From the NCBI RefSeq assembly GCF_002104765.1, contig NZ_NCXM01000016.1, positions 1-64,000 of the forward strand: 64,000 nt of DNA. The letters run 5' to 3'. Within the stretch, counting starts at the first letter, position 1, and every line of letters begins with the position of its first letter. Both the position numbers and the translations under genes were made by a program. This stretch comes from Mycolicibacterium vulneris (GTDB lineage Bacteria > Actinomycetota > Actinomycetes > Mycobacteriales > Mycobacteriaceae). The notes beneath the pieces were generated by a model. The model saw nothing but the letters and a program-made list of their open reading frames with translations. It ran no database searches and was not told the DNA's origin. This document shows positions 25,839-34,682 of the stretch, in pieces.

Positions 25839-26806
25839 GCGAGTGCGGGCAGGACTTTATCGGTGAGCAGCTGGACCGACTTCCACGCTTCGTCGACCGG
25901 CATGCCGCCCACCAGGGGGTGCATGACGAGCGGGCCGTAATTGTCGGTTTCGCGCACTTCGGCGATCACCTGATCGGGAGTGAGGAAGCGGTAGCGGCCC
26001 GACGCCCTCACCTGGTCCAGGGTTTGGACGCCGGGCAGGTGCATGAGCGAGCGCTGGTCGGTTGACCATCGACCGTAAGTGACTGCCTCCCAAAGGATGT
26101 GATCGCCGAGCTCCGCCCATGCCCGGTCGGGATCCTCGTGCAGGTAGATCATTCCGCGATTGATCGGACCCGGCATCAGGATGAACGGCGACATGCCGGC
26201 CTCGGCACACAGCTCGCGGTAATACGCGGCGATCTCCGGCAGGTGATCGGCCAGGCTGAGCGGCAGCCGGAACCGGGCAGCGCGGCGTGCCGTGGCACGG
26301 GCGCCGCCGCCGACGTACAGGGGTGGATGCGGCCGCGTCCAGGTGCCGGCGCAGATTGCGTTCTCCGGATCGCCGCCGGACCAGACGGCCAGCATCCGCT
26401 CCAGCAGGCTGTCCATCAGCGCACCGCGCCGGCCGAAATCTGCTCCCAGAGCGTCGTATTCGACCGTCCGATACCCCAGACCGACCGTGGTGTGCAGGCG
26501 GCCGCGACTCATGTTGTCGACGAGTGCGATGTCTTCGGCAAGCCGCACCGGGTTCCACAGCGGACCCAGTGCGCAATCGACGCTCGCGATCAGCGTCGAG
26601 GTCCGGGCCAAGAACATCGCCGCGGCCATGATCGGATTGCAGCTCCAGCCGTGCCCAGTCGCGTGATGCTCGTCGACGCTGATGGAGGTGATGCCGTGGG
26701 CCTCCCCCCACTGCCCCAGCTCGAGCGCCGCGGAAAGGAGCTTGCCCTGCGTGCGTGGATCACCTTGCGGGGACGCGAAGTTGAAGCGAAGTACCGTCAG
26801 GAGCAT
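25835..26806 (-). CDS. LLM-class flavin-dependent oxidoreductase (luciferase-like)
   Basis: This 323-residue luciferase-like monomer has LRFNFASPQGDPRTQGKLLSAA at the N-terminus, SISVDEHHATGHGWSCNP, LVDNMSRGRLHTTVGLGYR and LYVGGGARATARRAARF. In mycobacteria most such proteins use F420 or FMN; the cofactor cannot be read here. It is last of the sulfotransferase/MBL/VOC operon (13-bp gap after the VOC gene). It may oxidise the product of these enzymes. Substrate unknown. Confidence 0.88.
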   Translation of the reverse strand: MLLTVLRFNFASPQGDPRTQGKLLSAALELGQWGEAHGITSISVDEHHATGHGWSCNPIMAAAMFLARTSTLIASVDCALGPLWNPVRLAEDIALVDNMSRGRLHTTVGLGYRTVEYDALGADFGRRGALMDSLLERMLAVWSGGDPENAICAGTWTRPHPPLYVGGGARATARRAARFRLPLSLADHLPEIAAYYRELCAEAGMSPFILMPGPINRGMIYLHEDPDRAWAELGDHILWEAVTYGRWSTDQRSLMHLPGVQTLDQVRASGRYRFLTPDQVIAEVRETDNYGPLVMHPLVGGMPVDEAWKSVQLLTDKVLPALA

Positions 26807-26819
26807 CGGCGATCCCGCC

Positions 26820-27302
26820 TCACGACGCTTCCGGCCCGGCCGCCGCCTGCAGGAAGGCCGGAAAGTCGGGGAACAGTGCGCGGTCGACGATCTCGATGCG
26901 GGTTCCCGCCGCGTCGACGTAGTAGGCGAAGAGGGCCAGATCCGGTGGAGCGGTGTCGGCGGTCGCTTCGAAGGTGAAGCCGTTGTCTTCCAATCTCTTC
27001 GCGCTCTCGGCCAAATCGTCGGTCCAGTAGCCGAGGTGGTGAATCGCGTTGCCGGGTGCCGCCGTCCAGGCCGTCCCCGGCACCTCCTTGATTAACTCGA
27101 CGTGCGGCGCCTGCAGCGAATAGACGAAAGTCGAAGTCACCTCTTGGGTTCCGGTCGTCGTGCGGAACGGCAACGTGTAGCTGACCGGGGTGATCCAGCG
27201 GTAACCGGCCAGCGCGGTCAGCCGGGCCATCGCCGCGTCGAGGTCGGACACGATGATGCCGGTGTGATAGAAGTCCTCGGGCCGTAGCGCGAATGCCGTC
27301 AT
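26820..27302 (-). CDS. VOC (glyoxalase/dioxygenase fold) protein
   Basis: A 160-residue VOC protein with DFYHTGIIVSDLDAAMARLT, VELIKEVPGTAW, AIHHLGYWTDDLAESAKRLE and GTRIEIVDR. The spacing of His in YHTGI, Glu in VELI, His in HHLGY and Glu in IEIVD gives a plausible metal site across paired beta-alpha-beta modules. Glyoxalase, epimerase or dioxygenase activity are all possible. It starts inside the MBL stop (ATGA), so translation is coupled to the upstream gene. Confidence 0.85.
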   Translation of the reverse strand: MTAFALRPEDFYHTGIIVSDLDAAMARLTALAGYRWITPVSYTLPFRTTTGTQEVTSTFVYSLQAPHVELIKEVPGTAWTAAPGNAIHHLGYWTDDLAESAKRLEDNGFTFEATADTAPPDLALFAYYVDAAGTRIEIVDRALFPDFPAFLQAAAGPEAS

Positions 27303-28537
27303 GTGTTCCTCGCTATCTGGTTGCGGAGCCAGGCACTTTCCCAGAAGTTCGTGCTGCCGGCGAGCAGTTTTTCATGCGCATCCCGCAGCACGCCGCGAGC
27401 CCCCGGATGGTCCGCCGGGACAAGCTCGGCGAGGTGGATGGCCTGCAGCGCACGATCGGCGGCCAGGTGTGCACGCGCCCGCTCCACCAGCGCATCGGCG
27501 CCGGCCAGCTCGACCACATCGGCGGCGACGGAATCGAACGCGACCGGGTAGAGCTCGGTGGTCGATTCGTGGTGGAACCAGCCCGAGTAGTTCTCCCAGA
27601 CGGCCCGCACATCCCACGCGACTTTGCCGTAGCCCTGGCCCACTTCGTATTCCGCGGGCAGGGTGATCTCCCGCATCAAGGCGCGAACGTCTTTGCCGGC
27701 GTTCATCCCGGCGACGGTCTGATCGTGGATGTATCGAATCGCATCGCGCAGCCGGGTCAACTCCGCGTTGATGCGTTCGGCACCCCTGATCGGCTCGAAG
27801 TGGCCGGTCACCAGCAGGTCAGCCTGCAGGTCGCGGACCCTCTCCACCGATGCGATGGCCGTCAACGCGTCCCGATACCGGTCGCCGCGCATGGTGACCA
27901 GATTGGGAATGTGCCCGATCAGGGGTCCGAACGTGTTTCCGCACAGACAGATTCGTTCGTGGGGCAGCCAGATCACCAGGGAGTCGGTGGTCTCGCCGCC
28001 GGGGACGGAAACCAGTTCCATGAGCCGGCCGCCGACCTCCAGGCGCAGGGTGTCCTCGAAGTCTATGTCGACCACGGGCACGCTCTGGCCGGCCAGCCGC
28101 GTGGTTCCCAGGCGCCGCTGGATGGCCTGAATGCCACTGGCCAGCGTGTCCTTGAAGGCGAAGGCGCTGCGGTTGGCCCGGTACGGGATCAGCCGGTCGT
28201 TGTCGTCGCGCCAGGCCTTCCAATTCGCCTGTGCGACAACGGTCGTCTCGGGATCCCGCACGCTGTCCAGGCCGCCGACATGATCCACGTGGCCCTGAGT
28301 GAAGATGATGTAGCGCACCGGCGACGAGTCCACGGCGTCGAAGTTGGCGCGATGCACCGGACCCTCGAAGCCCATGCCGGTGTTGACGATCACCCGGCCC
28401 TCGGTCGTGGTGAGCAGATACGAGTTGGACAAGCCGGGCGAGCACCACAAGCTCGGGGCGATCTCTTCGGCTTTCTCGGCAGACGCTGGGCGCATCGCGT
28501 CGGCACCCGGCCTGCTCCGATAGACAGGTTCGGACAT
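27299..28537 (-). CDS. metallo-beta-lactamase-fold hydrolase, alkylsulfatase-like, altered metal motif
   Basis: About 412 residues with an N-terminal MBL fold and a C-terminal dimerisation/SCP2-like tail as in SdsA1-type alkylsulfatases. The metal motif normally HxHxDH reads QGHVDH (81-86): the first His is replaced by Gln. Other ligands are plausible (a Gly-His at TGHFEPIRG). I chose the start at 28537 because GGGAG precedes it; an ATG six codons upstream overlaps the sulfotransferase stop and is possible. Next to a sulfotransferase it may act on a sulfate ester, which is inference. Confidence 0.8.
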   Translation of the reverse strand: MSEPVYRSRPGADAMRPASAEKAEEIAPSLWCSPGLSNSYLLTTTEGRVIVNTGMGFEGPVHRANFDAVDSSPVRYIIFTQGHVDHVGGLDSVRDPETTVVAQANWKAWRDDNDRLIPYRANRSAFAFKDTLASGIQAIQRRLGTTRLAGQSVPVVDIDFEDTLRLEVGGRLMELVSVPGGETTDSLVIWLPHERICLCGNTFGPLIGHIPNLVTMRGDRYRDALTAIASVERVRDLQADLLVTGHFEPIRGAERINAELTRLRDAIRYIHDQTVAGMNAGKDVRALMREITLPAEYEVGQGYGKVAWDVRAVWENYSGWFHHESTTELYPVAFDSVAADVVELAGADALVERARAHLAADRALQAIHLAELVPADHPGARGVLRDAHEKLLAGSTNFWESAWLRNQIARNT

Positions 28538-28551
28538 CGCTGGTGACTCCC

Positions 28552-29823
28552 TCATTCCGGACGGACGTCGAACTTGTCGAAGTAGAAGCCGAAACGGCCG
28601 CGCAGTCCGTCGGCGGAGGTGCCAAAGTGCCGCTGTAGTTCGTAGCGGATGCGGCCGTGTTTACCCCGAGGATTGCCGTCCAGGTAGCGCTGGAAACGTT
28701 GCTGCACCTTGGGCGGTAGGTCGACACCGGCGCACTGGTAAAGCCGTTCGAGCACCGGCATCTCGTTGCCGTTGAGCTGCTGGAAGTTGATGTCGATACT
28801 GCGTTCGGGCGCCACCAGGTCGCGGTCACGCACGCACGCGCTGAGCAGTCGGTGCACGCGATCGCTCCAATAGTCCAGCAGCCACTGCGGATCAATGCTG
28901 TTGCGGCGCAACCGATCCGAGTACGCCATCATGGTGATCGCCGACTGGATCACCGCGACGGGATCGCGGTGGGTGAAAGCCACTGTGGCATCGGGGAAAG
29001 TCGCCATCAGCGGGCCGAGCTGCTCGCAGTGCTGCGGACTCTTCAGCACCCATGTCCGCGGCCCGCGCAGGAAGGTCAGCGCCTGCAGCACCTTCTTCAT
29101 ATAAGCGTAGTGCCGGGTCTGGTCGAGACCCAGATAATAGTCACGCCAGTCGGGCACGCGCGCATGCCATTCCAGCACGTATGAGGCCAGATCGAGGTCG
29201 AGGAGCTCCACCTCCTCCTCGATCGCCTCAGGGAACCGGTCGTGCATGGCGGCCACCACGGGGGCGCTCACCATCAGCGCATCGTGTTCCGACTTGGCGC
29301 GCGCGTAGCGGGGATCGACGCCGAAGATGTCCGGACCCTGCCCGAGAGCGGGGATGGGATCCTGGCTCTCCCAGTACGGCAGGGCGCGCCGGCGTGGGTC
29401 GGAGGCAATGAGATTCACCAGATGTGTGGTGCCGGAGCGCGGCATCCCGACGACGATGAATGGCTTCTCGATCGGGATGGACTCGATCTCCGGAAACCGC
29501 CGGATGAGTTCGGTCAGCGACATGCGGTTGCGTAGCAGGCGCACGATTCGTTGGCGCAGCGAGCCGCGGGTGAGCTGAAGCAGGCCTTCGTCGGCTTCGA
29601 TCGCCGCGACGTGCGTGCGCAGGCGGTCGGCGAAACCGTCGGTGTCGTCGAGATCGGCGGCTCCGGCTGGCAGGCCCGTCTGCTGGACGGCCTCCGCGAG
29701 CATCCGGTCGGTGTCGAGGTCGACGGGCCTGGCTTCGGTGAACTCCAGGATCTGACGCTGCACGTCGGTCAGTTGCGGCGCGGTCAAGTCGTCGAAGTCG
29801 ATGTCGTCAACCGCAGAACCCAC
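28552..29823 (-). CDS. sulfotransferase family protein
   Basis: This 423-residue protein has the PAPS 5'-phosphosulfate loop GMPRSGTTH (PRSGTT at 128-133), the 3'-phosphate region with TWVLKSPQH and VAFTHRDPVAVIQS, and an active-site-like His in that stretch. It would transfer sulfate from PAPS to a hydroxyl of a lipid or small molecule. M. tuberculosis carries similar Stf-like proteins. GTG start. It heads a four-gene unit with the MBL, VOC and LLM genes, with a 4-bp overlap if the longer MBL start is used. Confidence 0.88.
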   Translation of the reverse strand: MGSAVDDIDFDDLTAPQLTDVQRQILEFTEARPVDLDTDRMLAEAVQQTGLPAGAADLDDTDGFADRLRTHVAAIEADEGLLQLTRGSLRQRIVRLLRNRMSLTELIRRFPEIESIPIEKPFIVVGMPRSGTTHLVNLIASDPRRRALPYWESQDPIPALGQGPDIFGVDPRYARAKSEHDALMVSAPVVAAMHDRFPEAIEEEVELLDLDLASYVLEWHARVPDWRDYYLGLDQTRHYAYMKKVLQALTFLRGPRTWVLKSPQHCEQLGPLMATFPDATVAFTHRDPVAVIQSAITMMAYSDRLRRNSIDPQWLLDYWSDRVHRLLSACVRDRDLVAPERSIDINFQQLNGNEMPVLERLYQCAGVDLPPKVQQRFQRYLDGNPRGKHGRIRYELQRHFGTSADGLRGRFGFYFDKFDVRPE

Positions 29824-29918
29824 CGGAACCCCTATTCGACGCGTCAGGTGAGAAATATGACACAGACGCTAGACGCGGTGGAGATGCGTCGTTCATCCAC
29901 CTCGCCGGTGCCCCGGCA

Positions 29919-30305
29919 CTACAGATTGGCCAGATCGTCGGGCACGTCGACCATGTGTTCTTGCAGCGCCTCCAGGGGCACCACTTCGAGGGTCCTCTCG
30001 TGAGTGGCCGCCAACACCACCGGCGCGGCGCATCCGTCCTGGTGAGCGCGCAGCCAGTTCAGCGCGGTCACGCACCAGCGGTCCCCCGGCAGCAGGCCCG
30101 GGAACCGATACTCGGGCACCGGTGTCGACAGGTCATTGCCGATGGAACGCTGGTGTTCCAGGAATTCGGCGGTCATCACCGCGCAGATCGTATGCCGCCC
30201 AAGGTCCTGAGGGCCGGTCGAGCAGCAGCCGTCGCGGTAAAAGCCGGTCAGCGGGTCTGAGCCGCAGGGTTCCAGCGGACCGCCTAACACATTTCGATCA
30301 GGCAC
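29919..30305 (-). CDS. DUF2237 family protein
   Basis: The 128-residue product has the DUF2237 pattern: NVLGGPLEPCGSDPLTGFYR, DGCCSTGPQDLGRHTICAVM, LSTPVPEYRFPGLLPGDRWC and HERTLEVVPLEAL. Five conserved cysteines are visible. The family is of unknown function, small and cytoplasmic. GTG is the apparent start; no strong ribosome site was seen. It stands alone, 95 bp upstream of the sulfotransferase operon on the same strand. Confidence 0.85.
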   Translation of the reverse strand: MPDRNVLGGPLEPCGSDPLTGFYRDGCCSTGPQDLGRHTICAVMTAEFLEHQRSIGNDLSTPVPEYRFPGLLPGDRWCVTALNWLRAHQDGCAAPVVLAATHERTLEVVPLEALQEHMVDVPDDLANL

Positions 30306-30435
30306 CTGTTCAGTATTGCGCCCTCGGGGGGAAAGTTTGAAGCAATTTCGCCGACTGCGCGGTCAGGTTTTTTTCGGCGCCGGTGCCTCGGCCGCCGTGT
30401 GGACGCCCGGCCGGCGGACGTGTTAACTCGAACTG

Positions 30436-30912
30436 ATGTCGACGCCACCCAACCCATCCGAAATTCCGCCCGGCGAGCCACCCTGGGGATGGCAGCCGCC
30501 CGGTTACGGGTCGCAGCCGAATCCGTACACGCCCTCGCCGGGATATCCGCCTCCGCAGGCCTACCCCGGGCACGCCGGCTATCCGGCATACCCTGGTCAC
30601 CCGGGATATGTTGACCCGCAGGCGCCCTACGGCCGCGATCCGGTTACCGGGCTGCCGCTGTCGGACAAGTCCGCCACCACCGCCGGCCTGCTCCAGCTGT
30701 TTCTCGGCTTGTTCGGTATCGGCCGCTTCTACATCGACTCGACTCAGATTGCGGTGGCGCAGTTATGCCTTGGTCTGTTCGGAGTTCTCTTCAGCGTGTT
30801 CTGTTTTCTGGGGTTTCCGGTCCTGCTCGGCGGCATCGTCTGGGCGATCGTCGACGCGATCTTGATCTTCACCGGCAGCGTCAAAGACAACCACGGCCGC
30901 AAGCTGCGATAG
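30436..30912 (+). CDS. TM2 domain membrane protein with Pro/Tyr/Gly-rich N-terminus
   Basis: The 158-residue protein has a 75-residue proline-, glycine- and tyrosine-rich cytoplasmic-type leader with repeated GYP and PGH motifs, then a TM2 domain: LLQLFLGLFGIGRFYIDST, a second membrane helix GLFGVLFSVFCFLGFPVLLG and a WAIVDAILIF helix. TM2 proteins are small membrane proteins of unclear role. The low-complexity N-terminus is common in actinobacterial membrane proteins. It stands alone and reads toward the glycosidase gene. Confidence 0.85.
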   Translation: MSTPPNPSEIPPGEPPWGWQPPGYGSQPNPYTPSPGYPPPQAYPGHAGYPAYPGHPGYVDPQAPYGRDPVTGLPLSDKSATTAGLLQLFLGLFGIGRFYIDSTQIAVAQLCLGLFGVLFSVFCFLGFPVLLGGIVWAIVDAILIFTGSVKDNHGRKLR

Positions 30913-30923
30913 GAACTTGCGAT

Positions 30924-30956
30924 GGACAACGGTTTCGATTGTCCGGCAACGTTTTT
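30924..30956 (+). terminator. weak candidate terminator after the TM2 gene
   Basis: GGACAA (30924-30929) pairs with TTGTCC (30939-30944) over a 9-nt loop, and a five-T run lies at 30952-30956. The 7-bp gap to the T-run makes this weak. Confidence 0.3.
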
Positions 30957-31142
30957 GACTCGCGCTGGGGCCAGATTTTAACCTGGGCGGCTTGGCAAGG
31001 GTCCAGGGCACGCCGGTGATACTGGTCACGGATTGGTCACGATCGCGCGCGAAAGTCGCGACTCGGCAGCTCTGACGACGAACCCGTCGCGACGCGCTGA
31101 GCAAATCCCGGGGAAATCGCCCCGAAAACTTATCGTCACATC

Positions 31143-32276
31143 GTGGAACGACGTACGGCCCTGAAACTCCCCCTGTTACTGGCGGCAGGCGCCGCAGTTG
31201 CCCGGATGCCCCGGGCTTCCGCGGAGGAAGCGGGCCGGTGGTCCCCCGACCGCGCGAACCGTTGGTATCAAGCGCAGGGCTGGCTCGTTGGAGCAAACTA
31301 CATTCCGGCGAACGCCATCAACCAACTCGAGATGTTCCAGCCCGACACCTTCGATCCGCGGCGCATCGACACGGAACTCGGCTGGGCCCAGTTCTACGGC
31401 CACAACACCGCACGGGTGTTCCTGCACGATCAGCTCTGGGCGGCCGATCAGCGCGGCTTCCAAACCCGCCTGGGTCAATTCGTCGACATCGCGGCTCGCC
31501 ACCGCATCAAACCACTGTTCGTTTTCTTCGACTCTTGTTGGGATCCGCAACCGCGAGCGGGACGCCAGCGCGCGCCGCGGCCAGGCGTGCACAACTCGGG
31601 CTGGGCGCAGAGCCCGGGCGCCGAACGTCTCGGTGACCCGAAGTATGTCCCGGTCATGCGCGACTACGTCACGGCGGTAATGACCCAATTCCGCAACGAC
31701 AACCGGGTTTTGGGCTGGGACCTGTGGAACGAGCCTGACAACCCCGCGCGCCAGTACCGCAACACCGAACGAAGCGACAAGGAGCAGCTGGTCACCAACC
31801 TGCTCCCCCAGGTCTTTCGCTGGGCCCGGGCGGTGGATCCCAGCCAGCCGCTGACAAGCGGTGTGTGGCGCGGGGATTGGGGACAGCCGCAGGGCCGCAG
31901 CGCGATCAGCGACATACAGCTGGCCAACGCCGACGTGATCACCTTCCACTCCTACGCCGGACCTTCCGGGTTCGAGAACCGGATCAACGAGCTCACTCCG
32001 ATGGGCCGCCCCATCCTCTGCACGGAATACATGGCGCGGCCCCAGGGCAGCACCGTCGAATCGATCCTGCCGGTTGCGAAGCGCCACAACGTCGGCGCCA
32101 TCAACTGGGGCCTGGTCGCCGGCAAGACCCAGACCTACTTTCCCTGGGACTCATGGGACCACCCCTACACGTCGGTCCCGAAGGTGTGGTTCCACGACCT
32201 GATCCGGCCCGAGGGACGGCCGTTCCAAGACATCGAAGCGCTGACGGTGCGAAAGCTGGCCGGTAATCAGACGTGA
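31143..32276 (+). CDS. Tat-exported GH5-like glycosidase (Rv3096-like)
   Basis: This 377-residue protein has a twin-arginine signal (MERRTALKLPLLLAAGAAVA) and a TIM-barrel glycosidase body. The catalytic acid/base is in WDLWNEPDN (Glu197) and the nucleophile candidate in ILCTEYM (Glu295), the spacing of clan-A glycosidases such as GH5. M. tuberculosis Rv3096, of nearly the same length, is the closest protein I remember. It would hydrolyse a beta-linked glycan outside the membrane; the substrate is unknown. GTG start. Confidence 0.85.
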   Translation: MERRTALKLPLLLAAGAAVARMPRASAEEAGRWSPDRANRWYQAQGWLVGANYIPANAINQLEMFQPDTFDPRRIDTELGWAQFYGHNTARVFLHDQLWAADQRGFQTRLGQFVDIAARHRIKPLFVFFDSCWDPQPRAGRQRAPRPGVHNSGWAQSPGAERLGDPKYVPVMRDYVTAVMTQFRNDNRVLGWDLWNEPDNPARQYRNTERSDKEQLVTNLLPQVFRWARAVDPSQPLTSGVWRGDWGQPQGRSAISDIQLANADVITFHSYAGPSGFENRINELTPMGRPILCTEYMARPQGSTVESILPVAKRHNVGAINWGLVAGKTQTYFPWDSWDHPYTSVPKVWFHDLIRPEGRPFQDIEALTVRKLAGNQT

Positions 32277-32411
32277 GCCGGTTTCGGTCTTCGTGACCCT
32301 TCGCTGAAGTCAATCAACGCGAACCCGCCATAGACCTCCCGGTAGTAGGGTTATACCTGCTCAGAAGGGGGCGGCGATGCTCGTCGGTGCTGGTCGGCTA
32401 CTGGCGACGCC

Positions 32412-34055
32412 ATGACGTGGGAAAACCTGAGCGAAGCAGAACTGATCGCGTCGGCCGGCGGCGATCCGTGGGCGATCAACCAGAGCCTGCAGGCGGGCAG
32501 CCCATTTCAGATCTCGCGGCTGGCAGAGGCCTTTCATGGCGCCGGCCGGCACACCGCCGAAGCCGACCACGCCTTCGAGGACGCGCAGAAACGCTTCGCC
32601 GCGGCCTGGAACCATCAGGATGGTGGCCACCCGATCAATGACTCCGATGAAGTCCAACGGGTTACCAAATCCCTTGGTGCGCAGTCTGAGCTACTGCCGA
32701 AGATCGGCGCCGAGCTGCAGTCCATCGCGGCCGCCCTGGCCGACGCGCAAAAGCAAGGGGCTCAAGAGATCGCCCTTCTGGACAGTGAGCTGCGGGGGCT
32801 CGACAGACTCATCGGCGCGATAAAACATGACTTGACGCTCGACCTCACTCAGGCGGAACGCACCAAATTGCAGAAACTGAAGGAGGCTGCGCACGCCCAG
32901 GCCGTGGACGACGTCCGAGATGCCGTCAAACAGTTGAATTCAATTCGAAACGCCTACTCGGACACGTTGCGCAAATCGATGGACGCCCTGCATACCGACG
33001 GGTACGACCCTCCGAAAGCCGTGGACGACTGGATCGAGAGTCCGCTGAAGCCAGGCGAGGTAAGGGATCTCGGGCCGATCGCCGGGACCGGCGGCATTCC
33101 CGGCATCCCAGGGATCGGGGCGGCTGACTTAGGGGAAGTGATCGAGGTTCCCGGGCAGCCCGGGAACTACCTCGCGATCTTCGGGGATTCGTTCTCCGGC
33201 GATAAGGTCGGGGAGGGCGAGCATTATCGATCTGTGGCAGTACCAGTGACTTTCGACGCCGACGGGCGTCCGCATTTCGGCGCGCCATTGACGGGAGCAA
33301 AAGATAGCGGCCGTGAGCTGTTCCCCATGCCGGCAGAGGCGGTCAAGGCCGGAATCAACGACACGTTGCCAGCCGGGACGATCACGCTCGGCGACAAAAC
33401 GTACATGATGGTGACGGGCACTCAGGGTGATTTGAAGCCAGTGGCTTCGTGGCTGGTCGAAGTCAACGGCGATCCCGGCAGGGGGTGGGCAATGGCGCCG
33501 GGGTCGTATCGGGGCGCGGGCGCCGCGCCCACACAGGTCAGCGGCTACAAAGGGTCAGACGGCAAGGTCTACATTGCCGCCGATTCCTTCGACCGCAGCC
33601 GAGGCATCACCATGTACCGCGCGGATCCCGGCAACGTGTTCGATCGTTCAACCTGGCAGCCTTGGAACGGGAACGACTGGGGAAAGCCCGGACAACAGGC
33701 CACACAGGTAACCGCCAATCGCTACGGAGAGCTCAGCTTCCGGGAAATCGGCGGGAAGCCCGTCTTGTCTGGCTTTAATGTAGATGCGCGTAAGGGAAGT
33801 ATTGAAGTGCGAGTAGGAGCCAACCCGACCGAAATGTTCGGCGCGAACGTGCCCACGACTCTCGTCGCGCAGAACGGCGATCCAGGCGCCCCGAAGTTCA
33901 TCTCACAACCGTACGGTGGATATATCTTGCCAGGATCAACGCTGGACAATTTGAAATTATTTGGCAGTCAATGGAATACGCTTAAAGATGCGAACGGCGT
34001 GCCGTTCGGTACTCCGTACAACACCCGAGAATTTCAACTCAGCCCCTACCACTGA
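32412..34055 (+). CDS. large protein with helical ESX-substrate-like N-terminus and DUF4185 domain
   Basis: A 547-residue protein without signal peptide. Residues 1-170 are helical and charged (SLQAGSPFQISRLAEAFHGA, then HTAEADHAFEDAQKRFAAAW), resembling the leader of mycobacterial proteins exported by type VII systems. Residues about 215-545 are a DUF4185 domain, marked by YLAIFGDSFSG, and look like a beta-propeller glycan-binding or hydrolase fold. The layout of a helical leader plus C-terminal domain recalls ESX effectors. The next gene encodes a small exported cysteine protein 17 bp downstream. Function unknown. Confidence 0.75.
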   Translation: MTWENLSEAELIASAGGDPWAINQSLQAGSPFQISRLAEAFHGAGRHTAEADHAFEDAQKRFAAAWNHQDGGHPINDSDEVQRVTKSLGAQSELLPKIGAELQSIAAALADAQKQGAQEIALLDSELRGLDRLIGAIKHDLTLDLTQAERTKLQKLKEAAHAQAVDDVRDAVKQLNSIRNAYSDTLRKSMDALHTDGYDPPKAVDDWIESPLKPGEVRDLGPIAGTGGIPGIPGIGAADLGEVIEVPGQPGNYLAIFGDSFSGDKVGEGEHYRSVAVPVTFDADGRPHFGAPLTGAKDSGRELFPMPAEAVKAGINDTLPAGTITLGDKTYMMVTGTQGDLKPVASWLVEVNGDPGRGWAMAPGSYRGAGAAPTQVSGYKGSDGKVYIAADSFDRSRGITMYRADPGNVFDRSTWQPWNGNDWGKPGQQATQVTANRYGELSFREIGGKPVLSGFNVDARKGSIEVRVGANPTEMFGANVPTTLVAQNGDPGAPKFISQPYGGYILPGSTLDNLKLFGSQWNTLKDANGVPFGTPYNTREFQLSPYH

Positions 34056-34072
34056 CCGTCTGAACCGATTGG

Positions 34073-34600
34073 ATGCATATGGTCATCAAGAAGCTGGCCG
34101 GCGCCATGACACTCATCGGAGCTGCTTTCGCAGTTGCCTGCACGGCGCATGCCGACCCGCCCAGATTTCCGGACCTGAGCGCAGACGCCCCGGTGAACGT
34201 CGGCGATTACACGATCGACGTTCCCAACCCTGGCCGGCCGCCCCTGCCAACGGTGTATTTCCTCACTCCCGATGGGGTCGTCTGCAGCTACACGCCCGAT
34301 CAAGCACAGTGCAGTGGAAATAACTTGCCGGCGGTCCCGCCCGCGCCTTCGAATCCCAATGCGGGAATCACCGGGGTCAATTGGATCGGAACAACTACTG
34401 GGCTGAAGCAGACGAATGAGGGCGAACCATCACGCGTGATTGACGGACAGCCGGTCAAAACGCTTCCTCCGGGTCATTCCATCACCGTCAATGGCATCAT
34501 CTGCGGGGTCGACAACGCCGGCACGACAGCGTGCAAAGACGCGCAAGGCCGCGGCTTCGTGCTGTCGCCGAAGGGATCTGGGTGGCTGCCCCACGTGTGA
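34073..34600 (+). CDS. secreted four-cysteine protein paired with the DUF4185 gene
   Basis: The 175-residue precursor has a Sec signal (KKLAGAMTLIGAAFAVACTAHAD, cleavage near AHA-DP) and a mature domain with four cysteines in two similar modules: DGVVCSY...AQCSG and NGIICGV...TACKD. This suggests a duplicated disulfide motif. ATG codons at 34073 and 34079 are both possible. It lies 17 bp after the DUF4185 gene and is probably co-transcribed. A partner, inhibitor or immunity role is conceivable but unproven. Not recognised as a named family. Confidence 0.75.
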   Translation: MHMVIKKLAGAMTLIGAAFAVACTAHADPPRFPDLSADAPVNVGDYTIDVPNPGRPPLPTVYFLTPDGVVCSYTPDQAQCSGNNLPAVPPAPSNPNAGITGVNWIGTTTGLKQTNEGEPSRVIDGQPVKTLPPGHSITVNGIICGVDNAGTTACKDAQGRGFVLSPKGSGWLPHV

Positions 34601-34682
34601 GGGCCGCTCAAGGGTGGCGGCACGGTCACCGGACGCGCATAGCGACCAGAGTCGTGATCCGAAAAGCTTGGCCTAGAAGGCT

